Below, in pieces: positions 16,220-24,016 of a DNA stretch of 64,000 nucleotides. The notes below the pieces were generated by a model. The model saw only the letters and a list, made by a program, of their open reading frames with translations. It was not told the DNA's origin and searched no databases. A program made the translations under genes and the position numbers. The stretch lies in the NCBI GenBank assembly GCA_934501535.1, contig CAKSUM010000004.1:62001-126000 (forward strand), given 5' to 3'. This stretch comes from an uncultured Clostridia bacterium (GTDB lineage: Bacteria > Bacillota > Clostridia > UBA1381). Position 1 is the first letter of the stretch; every line of letters starts with the position of its first letter.

Positions 16220-17224
16220 TTACTTTTTCAGTGAGCCGACAAGTGCGTCAAGCTCCTCGGCGGTGAAGTTATAGGCGGTTATTTCAAAATCTATTCCGTG
16301 GGCGGAAAAACACGCTGTTTCGTCCGGCGCGCATACGGCTGAGTCTGCGCCGCCTGCGGAATATCCTGCGTCCGCCGCCTGCGGAGCCGTGCGGATTTGT
16401 ACATGCTTTCCGTTTCCGTCATAGATGAATACCCAGCCGTCGCCCGTAAAGTCGGTGAGCGGCGTGAGGTCGGTCATGCCGTCGGGAATACAAATTCCGT
16501 CGCGTATATCTCTGCCGATAAAACCGATGTAATCATCGAGCGTTCTCTCGGAAGCAACCGACGATTTTGCGGCGAAACAGTCGGCGTTTTCCGCGGCGTC
16601 ATCGGCTGCCGTTTCGTTGATGTCAAGCGCTGATGCGGCATACATTTCCGGCGCGGAGGATTTTTTCAGCTCATCCGTTTCGGACGGTGCGGACGGCACC
16701 GGCACCTCCTCTGCGGCTGTCGGCGCATGAGCCGTTTGCGGCGGTTCGGCGGCTGTTTTGGGATTTGCCGGGCTGACCGCTGCCGGAGCCGTTTCGGCTG
16801 TTTCTTCAGACTGCGGCGCACTGCTGCTCTCTTTTTTTGCCTCTGTCCGTGCGCGCTGAGTCTGCGCCGGACGGCTGTTTTCTTTCCGTTCCTGCACGGC
16901 AGTATCGGTATCGCCTGCGATGTATAACGGTGAGCCGGACGAGTCCGCCGACGTATCGGGCGCATCCTCCGCCGTATCCGGCGACGCCGTTATCTGCGGC
17001 ACCGCGTCGCGTAAATCATCTTGCGGCTTGGGTCTGCTGTTATAAAGATTTATGCCGCATACCGTGACCGCAAAACATGCGGCAAGCGCTGCCGCCGATG
17101 TGATAACGGGTCTTATATTTTTCTTTTTCCGCACGGAGGGTCGGTCAAGACTTGCCATAAACCTGTCGCATGCGGCATCTGATGAGAATTTCTCGTTTGC
17201 GCTTTTATATAGCTCATTAAACAA
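16220..17224 (-). CDS. Membrane protein coupled to an ECF sigma factor (possible anti-sigma factor)
   Basis: 334 residues: a cytoplasmic N-terminus (1-38), one transmembrane helix (about 40-60), a long Ala/Pro/Glu/Thr-rich extracellular linker (about 65-195), and a C-terminal folded domain (about 225-334) with a DGNGKHVQIR-type beta region resembling DUF4367. It starts with TTG at 17222-17224, inside the end of the sigma-factor gene (8-base overlap), with AGGGAG upstream. Overlap with an ECF sigma gene and single-pass topology suggest an anti-sigma factor, but no zinc-binding HxxxCxxC motif is present. That role is inferred from context. Confidence 0.7.
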   Translation of the reverse strand: MFNELYKSANEKFSSDAACDRFMASLDRPSVRKKKNIRPVITSAAALAACFAVTVCGINLYNSRPKPQDDLRDAVPQITASPDTAEDAPDTSADSSGSPLYIAGDTDTAVQERKENSRPAQTQRARTEAKKESSSAPQSEETAETAPAAVSPANPKTAAEPPQTAHAPTAAEEVPVPSAPSETDELKKSSAPEMYAASALDINETAADDAAENADCFAAKSSVASERTLDDYIGFIGRDIRDGICIPDGMTDLTPLTDFTGDGWVFIYDGNGKHVQIRTAPQAADAGYSAGGADSAVCAPDETACFSAHGIDFEITAYNFTAEELDALVGSLKK

Positions 17225-17693
17225 GCAAATCAGCTCCCTTCAAAACGTCCTTAAGCATTGCTCTGCCTCTCGTAAGCTGCGAACGTACCGTGGACGGCTG
17301 TATTTTAAGGCTGTCCGCGATTTCCGCAACCGATAAATCCTCGTAATAGAACAAATGTATAACTGCGCGGTACTTCTGCGGCAGCTTCAGAACTGCGCTG
17401 TATACCTCGCTTTCTCCCTCACTCATTTCGACCGGCAGATTTTCTTCGAGCGGTACCGTTTTTTTGTACCATGAGCTTAAAAATACGCTTTTGCTGCGGT
17501 TGACCGCCACGCGTATAAGCCATGCCTTGGCGTGCTCCTCGCTCTCGAACTGCTTGTCGGTTTCGATGAATTTCAGAAATGTATCGTTGGTTACGTCCTC
17601 GGCATGCTGTAAATCCTTTGTCTGCGAGACCGCCAGCTTGTATATCATGTCATAATACTTGCCGACCAACGATTTTTTTTCCTCCGTTTCCAC
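17217..17693 (-). CDS. ECF-family RNA polymerase sigma factor
   Basis: 158 residues. Region 2 contains LAVSQTKDLQHAEDVTNDTFLKF, and region 4 ends with LSVAEIADSLKIQPSTVRSQLTRGRAML. The GTG at 17693 is chosen because AAGGAGGGG lies seven bases upstream, and a promoter sits at 17727-17755. Upstream extensions of the frame read through that ribosome site. It directs RNA polymerase to a stress or envelope regulon. The overlapping downstream membrane protein is the likely regulator, and the HtrA protease upstream, though separately terminated, would fit an envelope-stress response (inference). Confidence 0.92.
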   Translation of the reverse strand: METEEKKSLVGKYYDMIYKLAVSQTKDLQHAEDVTNDTFLKFIETDKQFESEEHAKAWLIRVAVNRSKSVFLSSWYKKTVPLEENLPVEMSEGESEVYSAVLKLPQKYRAVIHLFYYEDLSVAEIADSLKIQPSTVRSQLTRGRAMLKDVLKGADLLV

Positions 17694-17726
17694 CGATACA
17701 CCCCTCCTTTTCGGATTGTTATACAT

Positions 17727-17755
17727 ATTATACACTATTATTCGGAGCTTTTCAA
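17727..17755 (-). promoter_or_regulatory. Promoter of the sigma/anti-sigma operon
   Basis: On the minus strand TTGAAA (17750-17755) and TATAAT (17727-17732) with 17-base spacing. It is a housekeeping-type promoter, not an obvious ECF autoregulatory one. Confidence 0.65.
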
Positions 17756-17796
17756 TAGTAATACTTTTCAAAACGGAAAAAAGCTGCAAAAAGCCG

Positions 17797-17838
17797 CAAA
17801 AAAATCAGCGGGCTGAAAAATAATTTTTCAGTCCGCTG
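17797..17838 (-). terminator. Terminator after htrA
   Basis: 15-bp arms (17806-17820 with 17824-17838, one mismatch) followed on the minus strand by a run of seven T. Confidence 0.85.
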
Positions 17839-17872
17839 TATAAAAAGGGGTTTGTGGAGCGATGGGTAAGCT

Positions 17873-19078
17873 TTACTTATTATCCGGTTTGTCCTCCCGG
17901 AGCTGTACCTTGATATCGGTAAGTCCGCCGTTGCGGATAATAGTAAGCGTGATATAATCGCCGGGCGATTTTTTATCTTTGATTTCGTTAAGAGCGTCCA
18001 CGGTGTTGATAACCTGACCGTCCGCCTTAACAATAAGGTCATCTTTTTTGATGCCTGCCTGCTCTGCGCCGCTGCCGGGTGTTACCGAATAAACCGTAAG
18101 ACCGTTGCGCGACTCGGTTGCCGTGATGCCGATAAGGCTTCTGCCCGAAACGTAACCCTCGTTCATAAGGTCGTCGATAATCGGCTTTGCCTCGGAGATT
18201 GCGATTGCGAAGCCTATGCCCTCGACGCCGGTCTGCGACATCTTGATTGAGTTTATACCGATTACTTCGCCGTATTTGTTAACGAGCGCGCCGCCCGAGT
18301 TACCGGGGTTAATTGCCGCGTCTGTCTGGAGCAGGTTGTAGGTTCTGCCGTCCACCGTCATTTTACGGTTTACCGCGCTGATGCAGCCTTGTGTTACCGA
18401 GCCTGCAAGCTCCTGTCCGAGCGGATTGCCGATTGCAACCGCAAGCTCGCCAACTTCGACCGTTGTGGAATCGCCGAGCGTTGCTGCCGGTAAGCCTTTT
18501 GCGTCTACCTTCAGTACCGCAAGGTCGGATTTTTCGTCTGAGCCGACGAGGGTCGCTTTGTATTCGTCGCCTGTGTTTAAGATAACGTTAATCTCGGTCG
18601 CGTCGGCGATAACGTGCTGATTTGTTACGATATAGCCGTCACTGCTGATAATAATGCCCGAGCCGGAACCCTGTTCCACAACTTCGTCGCTTTCCTGATA
18701 GTAGAAATATCTGCCGCTGAACGGGTCATAATATTTCTGCGGCTGAACTTTAGCCTTATTGATAACGCCGACGCATGACGGGCCGACGGTTTTTGCGATT
18801 TCCGTCACTGAAAGTTCGGTTTTTCCGTTTGCTGCGGCAAGAGTTGTTGCTCCGCCGGAAGATGACGTGCCGCCCTGCTGCGAGGTGTATGCAACGCTCT
18901 GCGATGTGAGCGGTTTAATATAGTAGTATCCGCCGACGCCGACAGCACCTGCCGTGATCACGCTGGCAAGAAGTGCCGACAGAATGCACGGCATGAATTT
19001 TTTAAAATTACGGTGTTTTTTTACTTTGGGTTCGTACATAATCATTTCAGTAGAATCTGTATAAGGATATTTCTTCAT
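17873..19078 (-). CDS. HtrA/DegP-like membrane-anchored serine protease with PDZ domain
   Basis: 401 residues: short cytoplasmic N-terminus, transmembrane helix (about 30-53), trypsin-like protease domain with catalytic H155 (TNQHVIAD), D185 (SDLAVLKVD) and S261 (NPGNSGGALV), then a C-terminal PDZ domain (about 300-395). HtrA proteases degrade or refold damaged exported proteins. The ATG at 19078 follows GGAGGAG; another ATG 18 bases upstream lies within that ribosome site. It is one gene upstream of the ECF sigma pair on the same strand but has its own terminator. Confidence 0.95.
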   Translation of the reverse strand: MKKYPYTDSTEMIMYEPKVKKHRNFKKFMPCILSALLASVITAGAVGVGGYYYIKPLTSQSVAYTSQQGGTSSSGGATTLAAANGKTELSVTEIAKTVGPSCVGVINKAKVQPQKYYDPFSGRYFYYQESDEVVEQGSGSGIIISSDGYIVTNQHVIADATEINVILNTGDEYKATLVGSDEKSDLAVLKVDAKGLPAATLGDSTTVEVGELAVAIGNPLGQELAGSVTQGCISAVNRKMTVDGRTYNLLQTDAAINPGNSGGALVNKYGEVIGINSIKMSQTGVEGIGFAIAISEAKPIIDDLMNEGYVSGRSLIGITATESRNGLTVYSVTPGSGAEQAGIKKDDLIVKADGQVINTVDALNEIKDKKSPGDYITLTIIRNGGLTDIKVQLREDKPDNK

Positions 19079-19222
19079 AATAACTCCTCCGTTCAAAAAT
19101 AGTTTCCGCAGATTGCCTGTTTTTTATTCTGTAAACATATAATAACACACGATTTTTACGTCAGTATGAATAAAAAATTAAAATCTATAGCAAATTTTGT
19201 TAATAAATTATGAACAATGCGG

Positions 19223-19251
19223 TTGACATTCCGGGACGGTGAGTTTATAAT
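19223..19251 (+). promoter_or_regulatory. Perfect consensus sigma-A promoter before the XRE gene
   Basis: TTGACA (19223-19228), 17 bases, TATAAT (19246-19251). Both boxes match consensus exactly, so unregulated expression should be strong. Confidence 0.85.
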
Positions 19252-19274
19252 TGTAAAAGAGGTGATTGGATAAA

Positions 19275-19589
19275 ATGGAAATCGGCGAAGTTATAAAGAG
19301 GGCACGGATACAAAGAGGCGTAACTCAGCATGCGCTTGCCAAAAGCCTCGGTGTTTCGCGCACAACGGTATCCAACTGGGAAAAGGGACGCGGCATGCCG
19401 GATACTGCATGCTTCAAAAAAATGCTGCCGCTGCTTGACCTCAGTAATACGGAGCTTGATGCAAGGTGCAACGTGAACTATAACCGCAGTACGGAACAGT
19501 TCAATCCGATGATTCTTAATGCACGCGGACTGGCAAAGCTGTATAAATATTACCGCGAGCTGATAAAGGATGAGAAAAATCTGAAATAA
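19275..19589 (+). CDS. XRE-family DNA-binding protein
   Basis: 104 residues. The first 60 are a lambda-repressor-like helix-turn-helix (IGEVIKRARIQRGVTQHALAK, VSRTTVSNWEKGRGMP). The C-terminal 40 residues are basic and aromatic (LAKLYKYYRELI) and may dimerise. The ATG at 19275 has AGGTGA nine bases upstream. A TTG three codons earlier is possible but lies in the ribosome site. It is an isolated gene just upstream of the rpsF promoter; the target is unknown. Confidence 0.85.
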   Translation: MEIGEVIKRARIQRGVTQHALAKSLGVSRTTVSNWEKGRGMPDTACFKKMLPLLDLSNTELDARCNVNYNRSTEQFNPMILNARGLAKLYKYYRELIKDEKNLK

Positions 19590-19602
19590 TTCTCAAAAAA
19601 GC

Positions 19603-19631
19603 TTGACTTTTTGCGCATTTTGGTATATAAT
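19603..19631 (+). promoter_or_regulatory. Promoter of the rpsF operon
   Basis: TTGACT (19603-19608) and TATAAT (19626-19631), 17 bases apart, just after the XRE stop codon. Confidence 0.85.
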
Positions 19632-19656
19632 AGAAAAGCTCATGATGAGCGAAAAT

Positions 19657-19700
19657 CCTTGCCCGGGGGATGGATCCCGGGACATAAGTCCATAAGGAGG
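19657..19700 (+). ncRNA. Ribosomal S6:S18 autoregulatory leader
   Basis: The rpsF leader folds as an outer CCTT/AAGG stem enclosing a CCCGGG/CCCGGG hairpin, with the GGACATAAGTCCATAAGGAGG-like end that includes the ribosome binding site (19694-19700). This matches my memory of the S6:S18-binding leader that precedes rpsF in many bacteria, where excess S6:S18 complex blocks translation. The consensus match is from recall, not a covariance search. Confidence 0.65.
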
Positions 19701-19707
19701 TGCAAAA

Positions 19708-20007
19708 ATGGCTGAAAAACTAATCTACAGCTATGAAACAATTTTTATCATTGACGCAGGTCTTGAAGAGGACGCTGTCAAAGCTTTGACGGAAAAATTC
19801 ACAAACCTTATTTCTTCAAACGGTACGCTTGAAAACGTTGAGGAATGGGGCAAGAGAAGATTTGCTTACGAAATTGATGATAAGACGGAAGGCTACTATG
19901 TTCTTGCTGATTTCACTTCAGACGGAGATTTCCCGAAGGAGCTGGACAGACAGTACAGAATTACAGACGGTATCCTCAGAACAATCATTATTCGTAAGGA
20001 CAAATAA
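19708..20007 (+). CDS. rpsF: 30S ribosomal protein S6
   Basis: 99 residues, normal length. It binds 16S rRNA in the platform of the small subunit as a partner of S18. The sequence (YETIFIIDAGLEEDAVKALT, WGKRRFAYEI, YRITDGILRTIIIRK) is typical. First gene of rpsF-ssb-rpsR, with an AAGGAGG site embedded in the leader structure. Spacing to ssb is 15 bases. Confidence 0.98.
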   Translation: MAEKLIYSYETIFIIDAGLEEDAVKALTEKFTNLISSNGTLENVEEWGKRRFAYEIDDKTEGYYVLADFTSDGDFPKELDRQYRITDGILRTIIIRKDK

Positions 20008-20022
20008 TCAAGAGGTGTCGTT

Positions 20023-20475
20023 ATGAACAAAGTAATTTTAATGGGCAGACTCACGCGCGACCCGGAAATGCGCCAGACGCCGAACGGCGTTGATGTATGC
20101 AGCTTTTCGATTGCCGTAAACAGACGCTTTGCGAAAGAGGGTCAGCAGTCGGCTGACTTCATAAACTGTACGGCTTGGCGTCAGCAGGCGGAATTTGTCC
20201 GCAAGTATTTCCAAAAGGGTTCGATGATCGCAATTGTCGGTCAGCTGCAGTCACGTTCGTGGGAAAACCAGGAGGGAAAACGTCAGTATTCAACCGAAGT
20301 TATGGTTGATGAGGTTTACTTCACCGGTTCGAGAAACGAAACCCATACCCAGGGTGCGCCGAGCAATTTCGGCGGTGCTGCTCCGCAGACCGGACGGGAT
20401 AACGCGTTCGGCGGAGATATTGACAATATGGGATTTCAGGCAATAGACGGCTCGGAAGATGACCTGCCGTTCTGA
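20023..20475 (+). CDS. ssb: Single-stranded DNA-binding protein
   Basis: 150 residues: N-terminal OB fold (MNKVILMGRLTRDPEMR, FINCTAWRQQAEFV), a Gly/Gln-rich flexible linker, and the acidic tip EDDLPF that recruits repair and replication proteins. Placed between rpsF and rpsR, as in most Bacillota. Confidence 0.98.
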   Translation: MNKVILMGRLTRDPEMRQTPNGVDVCSFSIAVNRRFAKEGQQSADFINCTAWRQQAEFVRKYFQKGSMIAIVGQLQSRSWENQEGKRQYSTEVMVDEVYFTGSRNETHTQGAPSNFGGAAPQTGRDNAFGGDIDNMGFQAIDGSEDDLPF

Positions 20476-20505
20476 CCCCGATAAAAATTGATAGGAGGAT
20501 TAATC

Positions 20506-20751
20506 ATGGCTGAAAAGACAGAAAGACCTTTCAAGGCAAGACGTGCAAAGAAAAAGGTTTGCGTTTTCTGTGTTGATAAGGTAGAAAACATTGATTACAA
20601 GGATACTGCTAAGCTCAGAAGATATATTACCGAACGCGGTAAAATCGTTCCGAGAAGAATAAGCGGTAACTGCGCTAAGCATCAAAGACAGCTTACAATT
20701 GCTGTTAAGAGAGCAAGACAAATCGCTCTTTTGCCTTTCGTTGCTGAATAA
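20506..20751 (+). CDS. rpsR: 30S ribosomal protein S18
   Basis: 81 residues. Contains CVFC and, near the end, NCAKHQR, a likely zinc-binding Cys set, and the core [16 protein letters not shown]. The ATG at 20506 follows TAGGAGG. Last gene of the operon, followed by a strong terminator. Confidence 0.98.
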   Translation: MAEKTERPFKARRAKKKVCVFCVDKVENIDYKDTAKLRRYITERGKIVPRRISGNCAKHQRQLTIAVKRARQIALLPFVAE

Positions 20752-20759
20752 TGTTAATT

Positions 20760-20788
20760 AAAAACGGCTGCTCGGCAGCCGTTTTTTT
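20760..20788 (+). terminator. Terminator of the rpsF-ssb-rpsR operon
   Basis: AAAACGGCTGC-TCG-GCAGCCGTTTT stem-loop followed by a T run. Confidence 0.92.
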
Positions 20789-20789
20789 C

Positions 20790-20950
20790 GTGTTGTGGAT
20801 TTCGCGCCGTGCTTGCACTGCCGGTTTCGCGCCGCTGCACTCGTGTTATGGTGTGGGTTGCACGCACCCCTGCGCATGTGTCGCGCTGCCGGGGTTCGCA
20901 CCGCCGCACCCATGCCTCTGGTTTCGCGCCGTCATATTTGCGAAGAAATA
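20790..20950. repeat. Degenerate short repeats between rpsR and the GH106-like gene
   Basis: TTTCGCGCCG recurs three times (about 20800, 20827 and 20926) among GC-rich degenerate blocks such as GCACCC and CTGCAC. No coding sequence or compact RNA fold is evident. It may be decayed remains of a repeat family. Confidence 0.4.
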
Positions 20951-20952
20951 AT

Positions 20953-20997
20953 ATGCCGCGCGCAGATAACAAACCATGTCTGCGCGCGGCATTTTTT
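20953..20997. terminator. Terminator hairpin between convergent genes
   Basis: 14-bp perfect arms (ATGCCGCGCGCAGA/TCTGCGCGCGGCAT) followed by TTTTT on the plus strand; it abuts the stop codon of the minus-strand glycosidase gene. Confidence 0.85.
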
Positions 20998-23704
20998 AAA
21001 ATCCTGTGTTTATAAAGCAGTAGTCATCGTTCCAGTCACTGTCGCCGAAGTTCCCTTTCCAGATGCACGCTTCCTTGAAAAAGCTTGACGGCGCTGCTTC
21101 GCCCGACTCGCCCGATTGCAGATGGTGCGGCCCGAGCAGGTTTCGCAGGTTGTTTATAAGCGTCAGCTTTATTTCCGTTTCGCCGCTTACGTCAAAGTCT
21201 GAAAGCGGCAGCAAATCCGACCATAAAAGCGTCTTTTCGATTCCGCCGATTTCTATGCGAACCGCATTGATACCGCATTTTTCAAGCTTTAAGATAGGGT
21301 TTTTGCCGCTGATGTCTATTTTTCCGCACAGCTCCATCTCGCCGCAGAAGAACGGGTATCCCTGCTTTTCCAGATGTTTTGGTGTTACGGTTTTTTTCGG
21401 CTCCGCAATGACAAATCCGCCGTGATAACGTACGCCGTTTTTGCCGATTGGGTCGGTTTTTCCGCAGTCTGACCAGTCGCCGTCCGTCCTGACAGAAAAG
21501 TCGCCCAGGAGGTATATGGATTCTATTTCCGTATCATAACTGAGCTTGTTTTTTTCGGTTTCAAAATGCGTTGCCCTTTCGAGGTTTTCGTAAACCTTGT
21601 CCGACTGCACAAAGTCGCAGTCAAAGGAGATGACATTTTCACCGACATGAAGAAGTCCGGAAATGTCGATTTTCTTAAAACTCTTGTCACGGTACCAGCC
21701 GTACGGCTGTTTGTTTATGATTTCGCCGTTGATTGAAATTGTAAATTTCTCCGGCGTTTCGCATATAAGATGCATATTTTCCGGCACATAGTCCGCCGTT
21801 ACGCGGTAATCCTGATGTATTTTCACACTGCGGCGCAAATCGTTTGCGCGGTTTGCGATATTTAATACATAGCCGTCCTTTTCCTGCAGCTCGCCGTCGA
21901 AATAATAGTCGCATCTGTCAAGAGTGAGCGCATTTTCCGCGTGAACTACCGTAAAATCGCCGCCCAGCGTGATGATGTCGGGCGTTTGCGGCGCCGCGGT
22001 ATTTTTGCTGCCGTCCTCGATTATGATAAGACTGCCCCACGGTTCAAAGTCATATTCGCCGCAAAAATCGGTCAAATCTCCGGTAACAATGTCGAGCATC
22101 TTTCCCGAAACATTGATGTTTGCGTGCTTTGCGTCATATGAGCTGTTCACAAAATAATGCATAACCGCGCCGTCAAGCCTGCGCATGGTGTAAGTAATCT
22201 GCGGATTGTCGGTTACGGCGTTGCCGCGGATTTCCGATGCGGTCACAATTTTTCCGCCCTGTTTTTTGTACTCGTCAAGCAGCTTTTCCGTGTTCGACAG
22301 TAAGTGCTCGCAGCAGTCGGTGATTACCGCGCTGTAGCTCTGACAGCCGATTATTATTTTGCCGTTTTCAACGCGTGCGTGACGCTCCATTATGGTTTCG
22401 TCGCCGAAATGGAACAGAACGTGTTTTGCCTCAAGCTCCCTTATTGTGTCCAGGAATTTTCCGTTGAGTGCGTCTATCGCGCTGTTGTCGGCGGTATCAT
22501 ATAAAGCCCATGCTGTTGTCTGGGGGTGGATAACCAAAACCTCCGGCGCAATGCTGCCCTCGGATAAAAGCATGCCTATGCGCGATACTGCCGTGTTGAA
22601 CGTTTCATATTCGCCCCACCAGGGCTGCTGCTTGTACATTGCCGGCGGATAGTCGCGCTTGCGCAGTCCGCGCAGCGAGTAGCCCTCGAGGTGCTGACAC
22701 AGGCGGTTGATGCCGCGGACCATCTGCCATTCGTACATTCCTTTCAGCTCGGCAAAGCTTACGCCGTGCCCCGACAGCGCGAATGTTTCGGAGAGTACGT
22801 CTTTTTTTCCGAGCTGTTCCGCAACCGATGAAACCTGCCGTGCGGTCAGATAGTCCCCTGTCTTGCGGCAGAGCCAGTCCATGCCCGGCATGTCGAAATA
22901 TTCGTAGTGCGGCATGCATGCGCCGTTCGTTGTGAGCTGACCTATGAGGTCTTCCTCCATCAGCAGATGTCCGGTGAAACGGACTCCGTGCGCGGCGCAG
23001 CTGTCATGAATTTGCTTCATGTATGCGCTCGAAAACAGGTCGGTCACCATTTTCCAGAATTTTATGCGCGTGTTTTTGTAATCGCCGACGGGGAGGAAAA
23101 GCTCTTCAAGACAGTTCGTCAGCTCCTCGCCGTAACGCGCGGAATACTCCTTTTCAAATACGAAGCTCCAGGGGATTCCCTCTCTTGAAATCTGCGGTTC
23201 GTCGGAGAAAAATCCCTCAAAGCTGCTGCCGAAACGCTCATAATACGGCTCATAAATCAGCTCAATAAATTTTTTGATAACCTTTTCGTCCAAAGTGTCG
23301 ACATAGAACGGGTTTATCTCGTAATAAAACCAGTGACTGCCGCATTTTCCGATTACATTTTCGCTCGGTTCGGCGTCGCTCATTCTCAGGTACTTCTGCT
23401 GATATTCCACGCCCAGGACATTGACCAAGCCGCTGCCGAAACCGCTCGGCCAGCCGTTTTCGTCATACGCCCATGCGTGCATGCCGCATTCCTGTGCCGT
23501 ATCGATGCTCGTCTGAACGTTATCGAACCACTCGTCGCTCATGTACTCGGTTTCGAGTCCGCCGCGCGCATGCATGAAAAAACCGCCTATTCCGGCTTTG
23601 TCCATAATATGTATCTGCTCCGCGGTTTCTGCGGTATCAAGCTTTTCGTTCCAGCTCCAGAACGGAATGGGACGGTATTTTTTCGGAACATTTTTAAAAT
23701 CCAT
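20996..23704 (-). CDS. GH106-like glycoside hydrolase (putative alpha-L-rhamnosidase)
   Basis: 902 residues. The N-terminal barrel carries the family opening PFWSWNEKL and GIGGFFMHARGGLETEY, then AYDENGWPSGF, and a long catalytic region to about 560. The C-terminal third is beta-rich with a galactose-binding-like jelly roll (GENVISFDCDF) seen in GH2/GH106 enzymes. There is no signal peptide, so it acts in the cytoplasm on imported plant or mucin oligosaccharides. GH106 members cleave rhamnose, but many relatives have unknown specificity. The ATG at 23704 follows GGGAG. It stands alone between rpsR and the glycogen cluster. Confidence 0.75.
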   Translation of the reverse strand: MDFKNVPKKYRPIPFWSWNEKLDTAETAEQIHIMDKAGIGGFFMHARGGLETEYMSDEWFDNVQTSIDTAQECGMHAWAYDENGWPSGFGSGLVNVLGVEYQQKYLRMSDAEPSENVIGKCGSHWFYYEINPFYVDTLDEKVIKKFIELIYEPYYERFGSSFEGFFSDEPQISREGIPWSFVFEKEYSARYGEELTNCLEELFLPVGDYKNTRIKFWKMVTDLFSSAYMKQIHDSCAAHGVRFTGHLLMEEDLIGQLTTNGACMPHYEYFDMPGMDWLCRKTGDYLTARQVSSVAEQLGKKDVLSETFALSGHGVSFAELKGMYEWQMVRGINRLCQHLEGYSLRGLRKRDYPPAMYKQQPWWGEYETFNTAVSRIGMLLSEGSIAPEVLVIHPQTTAWALYDTADNSAIDALNGKFLDTIRELEAKHVLFHFGDETIMERHARVENGKIIIGCQSYSAVITDCCEHLLSNTEKLLDEYKKQGGKIVTASEIRGNAVTDNPQITYTMRRLDGAVMHYFVNSSYDAKHANINVSGKMLDIVTGDLTDFCGEYDFEPWGSLIIIEDGSKNTAAPQTPDIITLGGDFTVVHAENALTLDRCDYYFDGELQEKDGYVLNIANRANDLRRSVKIHQDYRVTADYVPENMHLICETPEKFTISINGEIINKQPYGWYRDKSFKKIDISGLLHVGENVISFDCDFVQSDKVYENLERATHFETEKNKLSYDTEIESIYLLGDFSVRTDGDWSDCGKTDPIGKNGVRYHGGFVIAEPKKTVTPKHLEKQGYPFFCGEMELCGKIDISGKNPILKLEKCGINAVRIEIGGIEKTLLWSDLLPLSDFDVSGETEIKLTLINNLRNLLGPHHLQSGESGEAAPSSFFKEACIWKGNFGDSDWNDDYCFINTGF

Positions 23705-23960
23705 AACATAAACTCCCTGCATAATAATTGTTACGATAATGATATCATGTCGGGCACTAAAAGTCAACAGAAAAACAAAATTAAACAAAAAAATGTACGA
23801 AACATATCAAATGCGGTACCGTAACAAAAATCACAAAAAAATTGCGGCAGCGCGGCAAAAGCCGGCAGAAACGGCAGCGAAAAAGCCGGCAGGAAGGGAA
23901 ACGGAAAAAGCAGCAAAAAAGTAGCAAAAAAAGCAGAACAAAAGGCAGCAGAAAAGTCGG
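23705..23960. other. A-rich low-complexity intergenic stretch
   Basis: Bases 23820-23960 are built from repeated AAAAGCCGGCAG and AAAAAGCAGC-like blocks. The open frames across it encode only Lys/Ala-rich or Phe/Leu-rich strings, so I do not call a gene. The part near 23705 must hold the GH106-like promoter, but no clear boxes were found. Confidence 0.5.
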
Positions 23961-24004
23961 CACAAAAAACAGGGCTGCGGCAAAGCAAATGTTTGTCACA
24001 GCCC
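23961..24004 (-). terminator. Terminator after the GH13 gene
   Basis: On the minus strand GGGCTG/CAGCCC arms are followed by TGTTTTTTG. Confidence 0.65.
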
Positions 24005-24016
24005 CTCGGTTTCGGG

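Noticed and set aside
20790..20950. Short frames between rpsR and the GH106-like gene
   Set aside because: Degenerate repeats lying between two terminator hairpins, without start signals.
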